NCBI GenBank assembly: GCA_018806915.1
Contig: JAGKQI010000016.1
Coordinates: forward strand, 124,001-188,000
Direction: 5' to 3'
DNA length: 64,000 nt
Origin: Phytophthora colocasiae
Lineage: Eukaryota > Oomycota > Peronosporomycetes > Peronosporales > Peronosporaceae
A model generated the notes under the pieces. That model was not told the origin of the DNA. It worked only from the letters and a program-made list of their open reading frames with translations, and did not search any database. Below, piece by piece: positions 53,081-63,876 of the stretch; the first letter of the stretch is position 1, and each line of letters begins with the position of its first letter. A program made the position numbers and the translations under genes.

Positions 53081-54076
53081 TTGACGATCCTGGAAGAGGC
53101 TGGCGCAACCAAGAAGCAGATTATCCTGCCGTCAACCACGGGGACCAAGCGTCAGAAGATAACACAAGAAAGGGTTAAACCAAGTGGCGAACTGCTCGCA
53201 CTTGAAGGTGGCCAAGCTATGGCTGCATCGGAGGAAGTCCCCAAGACGTATACAGAGGCGACGTCAGGCGAGGACAGCGATGAATGGAAGAAGGCAATTG
53301 CAAGTGAATTGGAGTCACTTACTGCAAACAAGACATGGAAGCTGGTACCAAGACCGGCTCACCAGCGCCCGATCGGATGTCGGTGGGTGTTCGCGTTGAA
53401 GCGCAACGAGAAAGGAGAAGTGACCCGGCACAAGGCTCGTCTCGTCGCCAAGGGGTACTCTGAGCGTCACGGTATTGACTATGAAGAGACGTACGCGCCA
53501 GTGGCATACCTGAATTCGATCCGTGCTGTGCTGGCTAAGTGCTGTGCTGAAGGATTTGAGATCGAGCAATGCGACGTGGATACGGCGTTCCTGTATGGAA
53601 AGCTCGACGAAGAGATTTACATGGAATTGCCTGAAGGTCTGCGTGAGCTCCTGACGATGGCCGATGCTAAAAGTGAAGAAGACGTCGTCTGCCTACTCCT
53701 GCAAAGTTTGTATGGCCTGAAGCAAGCATCTCGTGTTTGGAACGAGACGATCGATGGTCACTTAAAAGACATGGGTTTCAAGGCGGCTGATGCTGATCCC
53801 TGTGTATACACCCGAGGTGATGGTGACGATGAATGTATCGTGTGTCTTTACGTCGACGACATGCTGATTGCTTCAAAGGACAAGGGTGTCATCGCGTCAG
53901 TGAAGGCTGGCATCGCGGACAAATTCCGGATCAAGGACCTCGGACGCGCTCGATTTATTCTCGGGATTGAGATCGACTACGATATGGACAATAAAACATT
54001 GGCCATCTCTCAACGCGCGCATATACAGAGTCGATCATCAAGAAATTCGGTCAAGAAAACGCGAAGCCAAGCCTGA
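53081..54076 (+). pseudogene. copia 2 reverse transcriptase
   Basis: Complete RT text: WKLVPRPAHQRPIGCRWVF, KARLVAKGYSERHGIDYEET, DVDTAFLYGKL, LYGLKQASRVW and LYVDDMLIAS. The frame is lost near 54,030. Confidence 0.85.
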
Positions 54077-54835
54077 TGCCACTGGATCCAAGTCTTCACT
54101 TGACCAAGGACGACGGCACGCAGACAGAGGAGTACAAGGCCAAGATGAAGTCAAGGCCCTACCGATCGCTCATCGGTAGCCTCATGTATCTGACATGCGG
54201 AACACGACCTGACATTGCGGTTGCTGTTGCCAAGTTGAGTCGCTTCCTGGAAAACTCCAGGTGAGGCGCATTGGAATGCGGGAGTCAAGGTGGAGCGCTA
54301 CCTGCTGAAGACCAAGGAAGTGGGTATCATGTACGATGGCCTACTGGGAACTGAGATGACGGCTTACTCGGATGCTGACTGGGCCGGTAACCGTGACGAC
54401 AGACGCTCAGTGAGCGGAATGATGCTCATGATGTGGTGCTCCGGTGGTGTGGCGTTCGACGTTCCAGAAGACGGTCGCACTGAGTTCTACTGAGGCAGAG
54501 TACATGGCTCTGAGTGAGTGCATCAAAGAAGTAGTATGGCTGCGTCGACTACTCAAGGACATTGGTGCAAAGCAAGTGGACCCTACGGTGATCTACGAGG
54601 ACAACCAGGTGCCATGGCTTTGGCGAAGAATGTCGGTTATCAAGCTCGCACCAAGCACATCGACATTCGCTACCATTTCATCCGAGAGAAGATTGCCAGT
54701 GGCGAGGTTGAGCTGACCTACCAGGAGTCTAAGAACCAACTAGCGGACTACTTGACCAAGGGCCTCTCTTCCAAGACGTTGCGCTACTTGATGGAACGCA
54801 GCAACGTCATTCCCAAGTTCGAGACGTCGAATTGA
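54077..54835 (+). pseudogene. copia 2 RNase H, frameshifted
   Basis: Several frames give YRSLIGSLMYLTCGTRPDI, AYSDADWAGNRDDRRSVSG, SSTEAEYMALSE and KHIDIRYHFIREKI, ending NQLADYLTKGL. The order is normal, with single-base breaks near 54,262, 54,455 and 54,610. Confidence 0.8.
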
Positions 54836-54842
54836 GTGGGGG

Positions 54843-55276
54843 TGTTGAGATTGCACTTCGCCGTCTCCTATACTGGGTCCCTACCTCGAAGCACGCAGCT
54901 TTCACGCGCACAACGCGTGCCAAGTGAGGACAACAGTGGAAGACGCGTGGATGCTGCAATACGATTGGCGGTCTACCTTGGATACACTATTCTGATTGGA
55001 CGAGAACTTCAATTTGCTGATCTCAAGATGTGCACAAATCGTTCCCGTTACATCAATCGTTCCCGTTACATCAAGCGTTCCCGTTACATCAAGCGTTCCC
55101 GTTTCACAAGGCGTTCCCGTTACATCAAGCGTTCCCGTTTCACAAAGGTCTACAAGGGGAGCTCAAGGAGAGCAAGGGTAGATTAGTGAATGCGGGCTAA
55201 CTCAATAAACTCACTTTTGGATTTACTTCCTCCTACTCACTTCACTATCAAGCCTCGATTCGCTATACTCTCAATT
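54843..55276 (+). repeat. 3' LTR of copia element 2
   Basis: As the 5' LTR, with one more 18-bp unit and two adjacent-region substitutions near 55,158. Confidence 0.9.
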
Positions 55277-56083
55277 TAGTCCGAGTGCATCACGATAGCA
55301 TTTTTCACGTTCGACAGCTCATTGTTCAGATACTTCACGTTCGACACCAGACCCTTCAGTCCGATGATAGTCTTGATACGGATACCGTTGTCGCTGTCCT
55401 GGATGGTGTTGCCCTGCACAGTGAGACCCTGAACCGTAGTGGACTGGTCGACAGCGTTGCCACCAAGCGACCCGATAGAGATACCGTGGCCACCGCAGCA
55501 AATGTTGTTACTGAAGACCGTGTTCGTGCTCGACTGCATCGCCAAACAGTCGTCCTGGTTGTAGATCTTGTTGCCGGTGATCGTGATGTGGTCGTTCTTG
55601 GTCAGGTCGAAGCCGTCCGTGTTCTTAGCAAGTCCGTTGCCGGCCCTGGAGTCAATAGTGAGACCGGTGAGCGTCGTATCCTTGCAAGTAACGATACTGA
55701 AGGTACGGAACGGCATGTTCTTGATGGTGAAGTCCGACACCGTAGACGAGATGACGTTCTGCAGCTTGAAGAAGACTGGGCGAGTGATTGACTGACCCTG
55801 TTTCCAGTACCACATTCCCTGGCCGTCCAGAGTGCCGGAGCCCTTGACCGTAAGATCCGTTCCGCTCACACGCACAAGAGGACCCTCCCACTTCTGCGTA
55901 CCGAACGTGGTGGTACCTAGGAACTCGATGGTGGCGCCGGTCTTGGCAGCACTCAAGTCCAGCGTGACACCGGCCGGGACGTTGAGTGAATTGACGGTGA
56001 TGGTGCCACAAGACGAAATGTCCGTGCCGGCCTTGTATGTGCCGGTGAGGGTGCAGCCCTTGCCAGAAGGTGTAGACTGCTGC

Positions 56084-56150
56084 GTCGGGTCTTGTTGTTG
56101 CGTCGGATCCTGCTGCTGGGTCGGGTCTTGCTGCTGCGTCGGGTCCTCAG
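56084..56150 (-). repeat. DPTQQQ-coding repeats in PG5
   Basis: About four 18-bp units encode an Asp-Pro-Thr-Gln-rich linker between propeptide and catalytic domain, not seen in PG1-PG4. Confidence 0.8.
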
Positions 56151-56310
56151 GGGGCCGGGGTGGTGACCTTGGGCGTCTTGGTCTTGCTCTTCTTGCCCTC
56201 ACGCAGCATGGGGGAAGCGTCGGTGGTAGCGGCAAGCAGCGCAAAGACAGCGAAGGCAGCGGAGACGAACTTCATGATCGCGTTGAGTGGAGGTGTTGCA
56301 CCGAAGAGGC

Positions 56311-56324
56311 GAATTGGAAAATGA
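56311..56324 (-). promoter_or_regulatory. initiator-like motif of PG5
   Basis: The minus strand reads TCATTTTCCAATTC, a close match to the oomycete initiator, 37 bp from the ATG. Confidence 0.5.
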
Positions 56325-56518
56325 TTGATCGACCACCGCGACTTGTGCCCCCTTGGCATGAGGCGGGGCCATTAGTTCGCTGCGGTGTTCGAACGACCGG
56401 CTCAGGCAACAGGCATCCCCTCTGTCGGTGCCTGTAGGCCAGATGGATAGCACCCGCCCGGCTCGAGCGGACAAAATGCTGGAGATCTTTAGTTCGCCCA
56501 TGAGCCAGCAAAGCGGAG
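56325..56518. other. PG5 upstream region
   Basis: No gene. It ends abruptly at the MITE end that starts the second copy of the duplication. Confidence 0.45.
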
Positions 56519-57075
56519 CAGGGATAGGAAAAATACAATATCATACGGATTGGAGGCCTTCATCCAAGCCAATAAATAATTGAGTTATTGCCAATTTTTT
56601 CGACAATGTCAACCAAGTCAGTAGGTCACATGAATATGTGACACTATGTCGTCTTTTCTCATGAGTTTTTGAACGAGTTGGTTGCTGTCGATGCGCCTGG
56701 ATTCAGGAGGGGTTACCTCGAGAACCCTCCCACCGCGTCCAACCTCTCCAACCAACACACACAAGTCATAGTCCGAATTCCTCGACATCATACATACAAC
56801 ACACAAATCAACTGATATAATATAATTCAGTTAGGAAATGACAAGCAACTGTAATAACCCGTGTGCCCTGTGTGCAAACGTGGCCAGACCACCCGTTTGG
56901 CGATAGTTCTCGCTACCATCCATTGGCAAAGCAACCACACATGTCAACGACATTTGGCTATGGCCAAGATTGACCTGTATAAAAAATTGCATGTTATTGG
57001 GGTTGAGGAGCAATAAATTATGGCAATATGACATTGCCAATATCGGCAATAGTTACGGAAAAATACCAAACCCTG
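56519..57075. mobile_element. hAT-type MITE, second copy
   Basis: Same ends as 35755-36306, with a 5-bp gain near 56,630 and a few substitutions. Confidence 0.8.
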
Positions 57076-57343
57076 CCGCCAGCACCTCCGCTTGTGGACG
57101 CAAGAGGGGGTGGTTCAGATAGCTCGTCGAGCGTTTAAAATTCTTAAGGACGTCTCCGTTGCAGCCCTCTTCCAATTTCGAACTTTCTTCTGTCTTGATC
57201 TTTCGCAGGGACCTCGTGTTCTTCACTGGGATGTCAAGAGGTTGCACAGGCGTTGAAGACTTTCTCTCCGTGGCAGTTGAGGTGGCATTGCAGCTGACGA
57301 GGAAAGCTGCTACTAGCACAACGAAGATGGAGCTCAGACGCAT
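57076..57343 (-). pseudogene. RxLR effector 2, N-terminal copy only
   Basis: Signal peptide and RSLR as at 36577, but a net in-frame loss of 3 bases (57,153-57,171) turns EERAATGD into EEGCNGD and removes the EER motif. The C-terminal domain is absent because the duplication starts at the MITE. Confidence 0.8.
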
Positions 57344-57370
57344 GGGTGTTGTTGACTTGAGTATTGTGCG

Positions 57371-57383
57371 AAACGCAGAATGA
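57371..57383 (-). promoter_or_regulatory. initiator-like motif, copy
   Basis: TCATTCTGCGTTT on the minus strand, as at 36605-36617. Confidence 0.45.
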
Positions 57384-57726
57384 AGGGAAAGCCAGGTCTG
57401 AAATTACGGCAAAGAACGCCACCACTTGAGACCATCTCAAGATAAATCAACTAGTCCAATATTCAACCCAATCGGTTTACGGAAAATCTCGCGTAAACCA
57501 ATTGTGTTGTAGAATGCTCTCGTGGCGAGATTAAGGTTCGCACGATGTACAAAAAAAATATCCTACAGGTGCAGAATGTCGTCAACTTAAGTTAGGCAAC
57601 ACCCGTTTTGTTCAGCAATAACTACATGTACTACATGTCACGAACCTCGTATGTTTTTTTGGGATTTACACTGAAAACGTCATTGTCGTATACTGTATAG
57701 TATACCTTTTAGAAAAACGTTTAGAA

Positions 57727-58998
57727 ATGCCGCTGGACTTAGGCGCTCTGTGACGGGCGAGTCTCCGCCCTGTGCTCTTGCTTCTGGTCTTGTTCTTCGT
57801 GCTGGTGCTTCTAGTCGTGTACCACTTCGTCACCTTCGACTTCCAGCGCGTGGCGTCCTTTGAACGTCATTTCCGAGCCTCCCCCACATCTGTGTCCGTT
57901 CCAGTCTGTTTAGGCGTCAACAGCTCGGAATTCCTGCGTTCTGACGCCACCGAGACCCTAAAAGCACGTTGTAGGGTGCAATCAGCCTTAATAACTAGTA
58001 AATTACGTCTTGTGCACTTTGTAAACGTCGCGCTGGACGCGGTGCCGCTCTGGCCTGGAGAACAGCAAACAGACAGGGAACAGTTCACGTATCTGCAGTT
58101 TTCCGCTCTGCAATCTGCTCGTCGAGTACTGAAGCCGGATATGATGATGATGCACTACTTGAGACCCCCCGGGGCGTCTGGTACACGCAGTGTCAGCGGC
58201 ATTTGGGGCTGCACCAGGTTCTCCCGCCCGTGTCATTCGACCATATGAAGGAAGCTGGTCCCCCGTTCTTAAACCGACAAGAGAGAAGAAGAATCGTTGA
58301 GGTGTTGGTGATGTTGAAGGCTTTAAAGAAGAATGGTGGCGTGGCCTTCTCCGACTTCAACACGTTCTTGATGAGAGGGATCGGTGTGGATATGCAGGAA
58401 GAGCTGGTGGTGGCCAGTCAAGCAGGAAACAAACGGTTCAGTATCGGACTACACGTCATGCAAGCACCACCTGGACATCCGTTTGTTGAGTTCTTAGAGC
58501 AGGAAATCATTGAGATGGTCGAACGGAACGACGTGAAGCTCCACCAGATGCCGCTCGATGAAGTTGTGGGGCAGATCGTGCTGGAAAAATACCGTGAAGT
58601 TCACGAGCGAAGCAGTGACGGTAACGATACGAGGCTGTCGGAGCAGCAGCGTCATGGATGGCGTGGTGATCGGCACTTCAAATCTATTCGAGTTCGACGG
58701 GCTGCATGAATTGTTAACGGAGAAATTGTCATCGATTGTCGCTGGGAAATTCCAAGGTGTTGCGGGGTTTCACGTGGATAAATACAACTTTGAAGAGCAG
58801 ACCGAGGACACGGAGGATTTGAGAGAAGTCGCACGAATGCAGAAGGAATTAACACTCGCGGGTGAGTGGCAGAGCCTTGACACTGTTTTTGGGGCAGTGG
58901 TGAGACTTGCGGTCACTGCTAACACTACAGCTGAACTGGAGCCGCTTTTACGTAAGAATTGGATTGTTGAAGATGGAATGGAGACGAAAGTAGGTTAA
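57727..58998 (+). pseudogene. glycosyltransferase-like gene, second copy, broken
   Basis: Codon 9 is TGA (57751-57753) where the first copy has CGA, a point change. One G is missing near 58,161 and two bases near 58,639, each shifting the frame. The 3' end is probably the original form: it continues past EPL to a stop at 58998. The nonsense change is a substitution, so not all damage is indel-type. Confidence 0.75.
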
Positions 58999-59540
58999 AC
59001 ATGACACGCTGAGCCAACTGGGATCGAGGAAGTAGCTCCTGACTCCTTCGCGCTCTTGCGACCGAACAACAGCTCCGGCTCAGCTGAAAGTGAGTGATCG
59101 CTTTCGTTGGTCGATGGTTTCTAGCGAAAGCAGATTAAAATGTGATCAGCGCAGCATTTAAGCTATTCGAAATCACTGGCGCTGACTATCAGCTTAGCGG
59201 ATGTACTGGTCTTCTTGGATTTACCCTCCACCGAGTACAAGATGCACAACTCCAGCTTGTAGCAGCTAGAACGACGACGATACGCGATATGTCAAGAGCG
59301 GGCGTCGTAAAGGGGCCAATTCTCGCCCGGATGGTAATGCAGATGCGCTCCTACAATGAGATGTCGACTAGCGAAGTGCACGGCAGATCGCGATTGTTGA
59401 GGGAATTCCGCTGTCTGCAGTGGGGATAACGCTGACCGCTCTCATCATGCATTGTGAGCTGCTGTTGGATGTGCACGGAACCTGCGCCAAAGGAACATTG
59501 TCCTGGGTAAACTGCTTCCGATTTCAGTAGCTGTTCAAGT
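58999..59540. other. intergenic, copy of 38,230-38,780
   Basis: No gene recognised. Confidence 0.4.
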
Positions 59541-59554
59541 TCATTCCGGAATTT
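59541..59554 (+). promoter_or_regulatory. initiator-like motif, PG1 copy
   Basis: TCATTCCGGAATTT, as at 38781-38794. Confidence 0.45.
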
Positions 59555-59583
59555 CCTCAGCTTTGATCAAGCGACTGTCACCA

Positions 59584-60739
59584 ATGAAGTTCTTCGCTCC
59601 CATCCTTACCGCCGCTGCTGTAGTGCTCGCTGCCGTCAGTGGCACCCCCATGATTCGCCAAGAAGTAGAGGCAGCAGAGTCCAGTAGCTGTACGCTCACG
59701 GGAACGTACACGAGCGGCACTGGTGTTTCTTCGTGCAGCACCGTCACCATCAAGTCATTGACGGTTCCTGCTGGTGTGACGCTGGATTTAACTGATCTCA
59801 AGTCGGGCGCTAACGTCGTGTTCTCCGGCACCACCACGTTCGGCACGAAGGTCAGATTTACCCTTGCGATGGCTGTACTGATTAAATTGATGTCTAACCG
59901 ATTAATGTCAAAATGTAGAAATGGTCGGGGCCTCTTGTCCTCCTTACAGGAACCAAACTGACGGTGAGTGGCACTGGCACTCTTGATGGCCAAGGTGCTT
60001 GGTACTGGAAGCAAGGAACGTCCATTACGCGTCCAGTTTTCTTCCGTATGAGTAAGGTCATCTCGTCCACTGTGAAGGGTTTCACGATCAAGAACTCGCC
60101 GTACCGCACCTTTAGTATTCTGAGTTCACAGTCTACTACCGTCAGTGGACTGACACTCGACTCCAGCGATGGAGACGGTACTGCCAAGAACACGGACGGC
60201 TTTGACCTGAGCAAGAACACTGGCGTTACCATCACGGGCTGCAAGATCTACAACCAGGACGACTGTCTCGCTATGCAGTCGAGTACGAACACGGTCTTCT
60301 AGCAACACGTGCAGCGGTGGTCATGGAATTTCCATCGGTTCTATTGGCGGTTCTACTATCACCTCTTCGGACACGGTCTCAGGCTTGACGGTCAAGAAAC
60401 AACAAGATCGTCGACAGTGTGAACGGTATCCGGATCAAGACGATCATCAGTTTAACTGGCAAGGTGACGGTGTACGTCACGGACAATACGCTGTCGAATG
60501 TGGAGAATGCCATTGTGATTCACGGCGACTACAGCAAATCCAAGGGCGGATACACTGGCACGGCCAGCAGTAAGGTTTACATCACGGACATCACGATTGA
60601 TGGCCTTACAGGCTCGGCGGACCAGATCTACGACATCCTGGTGAACTCCAAGTACGTCTCTGGTTGGTCGTTCTCGGGGATCGATGTCACGGGATCGACC
60701 GGCAGCTGCAGTGGCGAGCCAAGCAGTGTGGACTGCTAA
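59584..60739 (+). pseudogene. PG1, second copy with two small indels
   Basis: Exon 1 59584-59850, intron 59851-59918 (68 bp, one C fewer), exon 2 from 59919. Two bases are lost at about 60,300 (CTCT to CT) just before the GGHG motif and one A is gained at about 60,396, so the frame is not restored. All catalytic motifs are still readable across frames. Both indels are in simple repeats and may be errors. Confidence 0.8.
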
Positions 60740-61254
60740 GTGATGTCTGCTTTTACGAGTTGGTACCTACGTTCAGCTTAACGGAGAGTTAGCAGCTGGA
60801 TAGATGTTTGTCTTGAATTCAACGTTCTTGCGTTCTTTTGACACTTTGATCCATTCGCAGATAAACATTCCCAAAGTAACTTATGCCTGTAGCCGAACAA
60901 CAACAGTATGTAAAGGCAACGTGGAGTGCAGAGAACTCCCACGCTATCCTCAACTCAAAACCATACAAAACTGCAGAAGGGCAGTACTTCACCATGTAGC
61001 GCATTGCGTCTAGCGAAAGTTCACCTTTCCAACATCGAGTAATCAGCACTTGGCCTTCTCCACCGCTGTTCTCTTTACTACAGGTATGTAGATGAGTCTC
61101 ACGAAATGGCGAAGGCATTATTCGCTGCGTTGACCAGGGCCAGATGGATCGGTCGACGCATGCGTTTCAGACCTCACTCCAAGCAGATCGCCACCTCTGG
61201 CAGCAGCCTGCGGCTTCGACGTGGATCAATCCATTCGTTCTGCCTCGACTCCAA

Positions 61255-61395
61255 CGGAATTTCCTCGAATTTATTCAAACCCTGCCCAATTATGTTCTTC
61301 TATTCGCTCCTGTTCCTTCAGCATTATCAACTCGCAGTCCACCACTGTTAGCGGGTTAACCCTCGACTCGAGTGCTGGTGGTTCGATCGTGCTAA
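61255..61395 (+). pseudogene. polygalacturonase relic, second copy
   Basis: Copy of 40500-40640; SIINSQSTTVSGLTLDSSAG is readable. Confidence 0.6.
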
Positions 61396-61750
61396 GCGGT
61401 AGAACCCTTTGTGGACAATAGTGAGTCATGCGGTGGGCTATCACTTTTAACCGAGAACTCCTTGTTGGTTGACGTGTGCCGTCTTTGAATGGTCACCATC
61501 GACAATTCTGTCGCTCACTTGTTGAAAATGAAGCGAAGAGCGTGGCTGCATTGGCTGGTAGTGCCGAATGCCCCAGATTCGTGGGGCGGTAGCGTGGCAA
61601 GCGTCCTTTGAAGTATGGTGGTGTCACGTTGAGTGGGTACAGTATGACAAAGAGATGGATGCCCGACCATTGCATCAACCTGAAATTGAGGTGATTATTC
61701 CTGTGACCGGACACTGGGTTGTCCTTCTTCGAGTAAACCTTTACAGATAC

Positions 61751-62257
61751 AGGGCTCGCCGGTGGCCCAGTGGATTAGCATCCGCTGATCCACGAACTGA
61801 CCGAGGGTTCGAGCCCCGCCTCCGTCGCCCTTTTCGACTTCTGCTCTCCTCTCTCACCGCTGCCCTTCTCTGTTCATTTCCCATCACTCACAAGCTCTTC
61901 TCTAAGACATCGGGACCAATCAAGGCACAACAACACGGAGACAAGACTCAAGGAGTTGGCGCGGTCGCAGTACTCTACCCGGCCAGGCACCGGCTGGGGC
62001 TCATCAACGGCGGCCCATTGGGCAAAATTCCAAGAAATTCAAGCGTACCGGTCATAGACTAAGGGTAACCGAGTAGCCGTAGGAAATTAGTTAGGAGTAA
62101 CCTTGCTTAGACGTCAATGCGCCTGTTTCTAACAGGCTTCGAAATAAGTACCTAATATAAGGGGTCTGAGTCCTCCTTCCCCCCGACGTCAATGCGCCTG
62201 TTTCGAACAGGCTTCGAAATAAGTACCTAATATAAGGGGCTCGAGTCCTCCCTTCCC
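61751..62257 (+). mobile_element. tRNA-derived SINE, second copy
   Basis: Copy of 40995-41522 with the same flanking CCTTTACAGATAC repeats (61738-61750, 62258-62270). The C-runs are reduced to about 6 and 4. Confidence 0.75.
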
Positions 62258-62343
62258 CTTTACAGATACCCAAAGATCGACCAAGGACTTGTGTTGGTTT
62301 GGCGAGTGGATCCGTCACTTTATCAAGACTGCCGGTGTCAATG

Positions 62344-62357
62344 TCATTCCGGATTTT
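62344..62357 (+). promoter_or_regulatory. initiator-like motif, PG2 copy
   Basis: TCATTCCGGATTTT, as at 41610-41623. Confidence 0.45.
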
Positions 62358-62401
62358 GCTTTCAACAGCGCAGCCAACCTACTCCTCCCCTGCGTTCGAC
62401 C

Positions 62402-63482
62402 ATGAAGGTTTTATCCACCTCACCACTGCTGCTTTATCACCTCCGCTGTGATGGCGTCCCCATGATGCGTCAAGTGAAGGAATCATCCAGTAGTTGTACA
62501 CTGTCGGGCACCTACACCAGCGGCACGGACGTTTCCTCGTGCAGCAAGATCACCATCGGTTCCCTGACGGTTCCAGCCGGAGTCACGTTAGACTTGAGCG
62601 ACGTCGCGGACGGAACGACAATTGAATTCACCGGCACAACGACGTTCGAGACATCCAAGTGGGAGGGACCGCTTATTCTCCTTACAGGAACGGATCTCAC
62701 TGTTGGCGGCACGGGAACGCTTGACGGACAGGGAGATTGGTACTGGGAGCAGGGCACATCCATCGACCGCCCAGTGTTCTTCCGTATGAGCAAAGTCATC
62801 TCGTCCACCGTTTCGGATTTTACCATCAAGAACTCGCCCTACCGCACCTTTAGTGTACTCAGCTGCGAGTCAACGACGATCAGTGGGCTCACACTCGACT
62901 CGAGTGCCGGTGACGATGTAGCCAAAAACACTGACGGTTTTGATCTGAGCAAGAACACGGACGTGACGATCTCCGGCAACACCATCTACAACCAGGACAA
63001 TTGCCTCGCCATGCAGTCCAGTACCAACACGGTTTTCTCTAGCAACACTTGCAGCGGTGGTCATGGTATCTCCATCGGATCTATTGGCGGATCGTCTGTG
63101 AGTTCTTCGGACACGGTATCGGGCCTCACCGTGAAGAACAACAAGATCGTCGACAGTGTGAACGGCATCCGGATCAAGACTATCATCGACGACTACGGTA
63201 CAGTTAAGGACGTGACGTACACAGACAACACGCTGTCGAATGTGGAGAATGCAATTGTTATCCACGGTGACTACAGCAAGTCAGAGGGAGGCTACACTGG
63301 CTCAGCCACCAGCAAGGTGACCATCACGGACATCACGATCGACGGACTGACGGGCTCAGCTGACACGGTGTACGACATCCTGGTGGACTCGGACGTGGCT
63401 TCCGGGCTGGACGTTTTCGGGTATCGACGTGTCCGGTGACACGGGAAGTTGCAGTGGTGAGCCCAGTGGCATCAGTTGCTAG
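62402..63482 (+). pseudogene. PG2, second copy with signal-peptide scramble and late frameshift
   Basis: Three one-base losses (near 62,418, 62,433 and 62,460, each in a homopolymer) garble the signal peptide but restore frame by the mature domain. A one-base gain near 63,404 shifts the last 25 residues. The Asp-to-Asn change (62999-63001) is kept, so it predates the duplication or is shared by both alleles. Confidence 0.85.
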
Positions 63483-63616
63483 AGCCGTCAAGGCTCGGTG
63501 CGTAGTAAATGTCGTCAAGCCGCCAGCATTTTTGAAGGCGTAAGTAAATACACTGGATGTTTTGTTTACGTTGTAAGTGGCTCTACTAGTCGTGACAACC
63601 TCCACGAACATTCAAA

Positions 63617-63639
63617 GATAGTGTATTAAATACACTATC
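63617..63639. repeat. perfect palindrome, second copy
   Basis: As at 42886-42908. Confidence 0.6.
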
Positions 63640-63645
63640 AGCAGA

Positions 63646-63756
63646 AACATACAATAGAGGACTAACGATACGAGCAAAAGCTATGGCGCCTCTTGAAACG
63701 CTAGTGTTGGTCGGCGAGTGGCCGTAAGAATGCAAAATGCAGAATGAGCTGAGGAT
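63646..63756 (-). pseudogene. polygalacturonase ghost, second copy
   Basis: As at 42915-43025. Confidence 0.5.
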
Positions 63757-63829
63757 TAACGCACGAAGGTTGTCGTGGGTTAATTTTTGGTACAGGTGGT
63801 GCTGGTCTTACAAGTTGTTGTGTGATCTG

Positions 63830-63876
63830 CCACGGAGTGTGTGGAGTTGTTCCGAACAACTCCACACACTCCGTGG
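63830..63876. repeat. 22-bp inverted repeat, second copy
   Basis: As at 43099-43145. Confidence 0.7.

Larger units (their letters stand above)
50408..55276 (+). mobile_element. Ty1/copia element inserted in PG5
   Basis: LTRs 50408-50823 (416 bp) and 54843-55276 (434 bp) begin TGTTGAGA and end TCTCAATT. They bracket a primer site, gag-pol and a purine tract (GAGTGGGGG before 54843). A 5-bp TAGTC duplication flanks it. The LTRs differ by one extra 18-bp repeat and two neighbouring substitutions, so insertion is recent. Yet the coding region has many frame breaks. Confidence 0.9.
50192..56274 (-). pseudogene. PG5: polygalacturonase split by a copia element
   Basis: The minus strand starts at ATG 56274 with a signal peptide (MKFVSAAFAVFALLAATTDA) and a Lys-rich propeptide. 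A one-base loss in a C-run near 56,150 shifts into a linker of four DPTQQQ-like repeats. The GH28 domain follows with NTDGFD, NQDDC, GGHGIS and RIK, down to HSD at 55282. The gene is broken there and resumes at 50407 with DYSKSKGGYTG to TAG (50192-50194). TAGTC (50403-50407 and 55277-55281) is the 5-bp target duplication. The C-terminus ends SLSI rather than the usual Cys. Confidence 0.85.
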
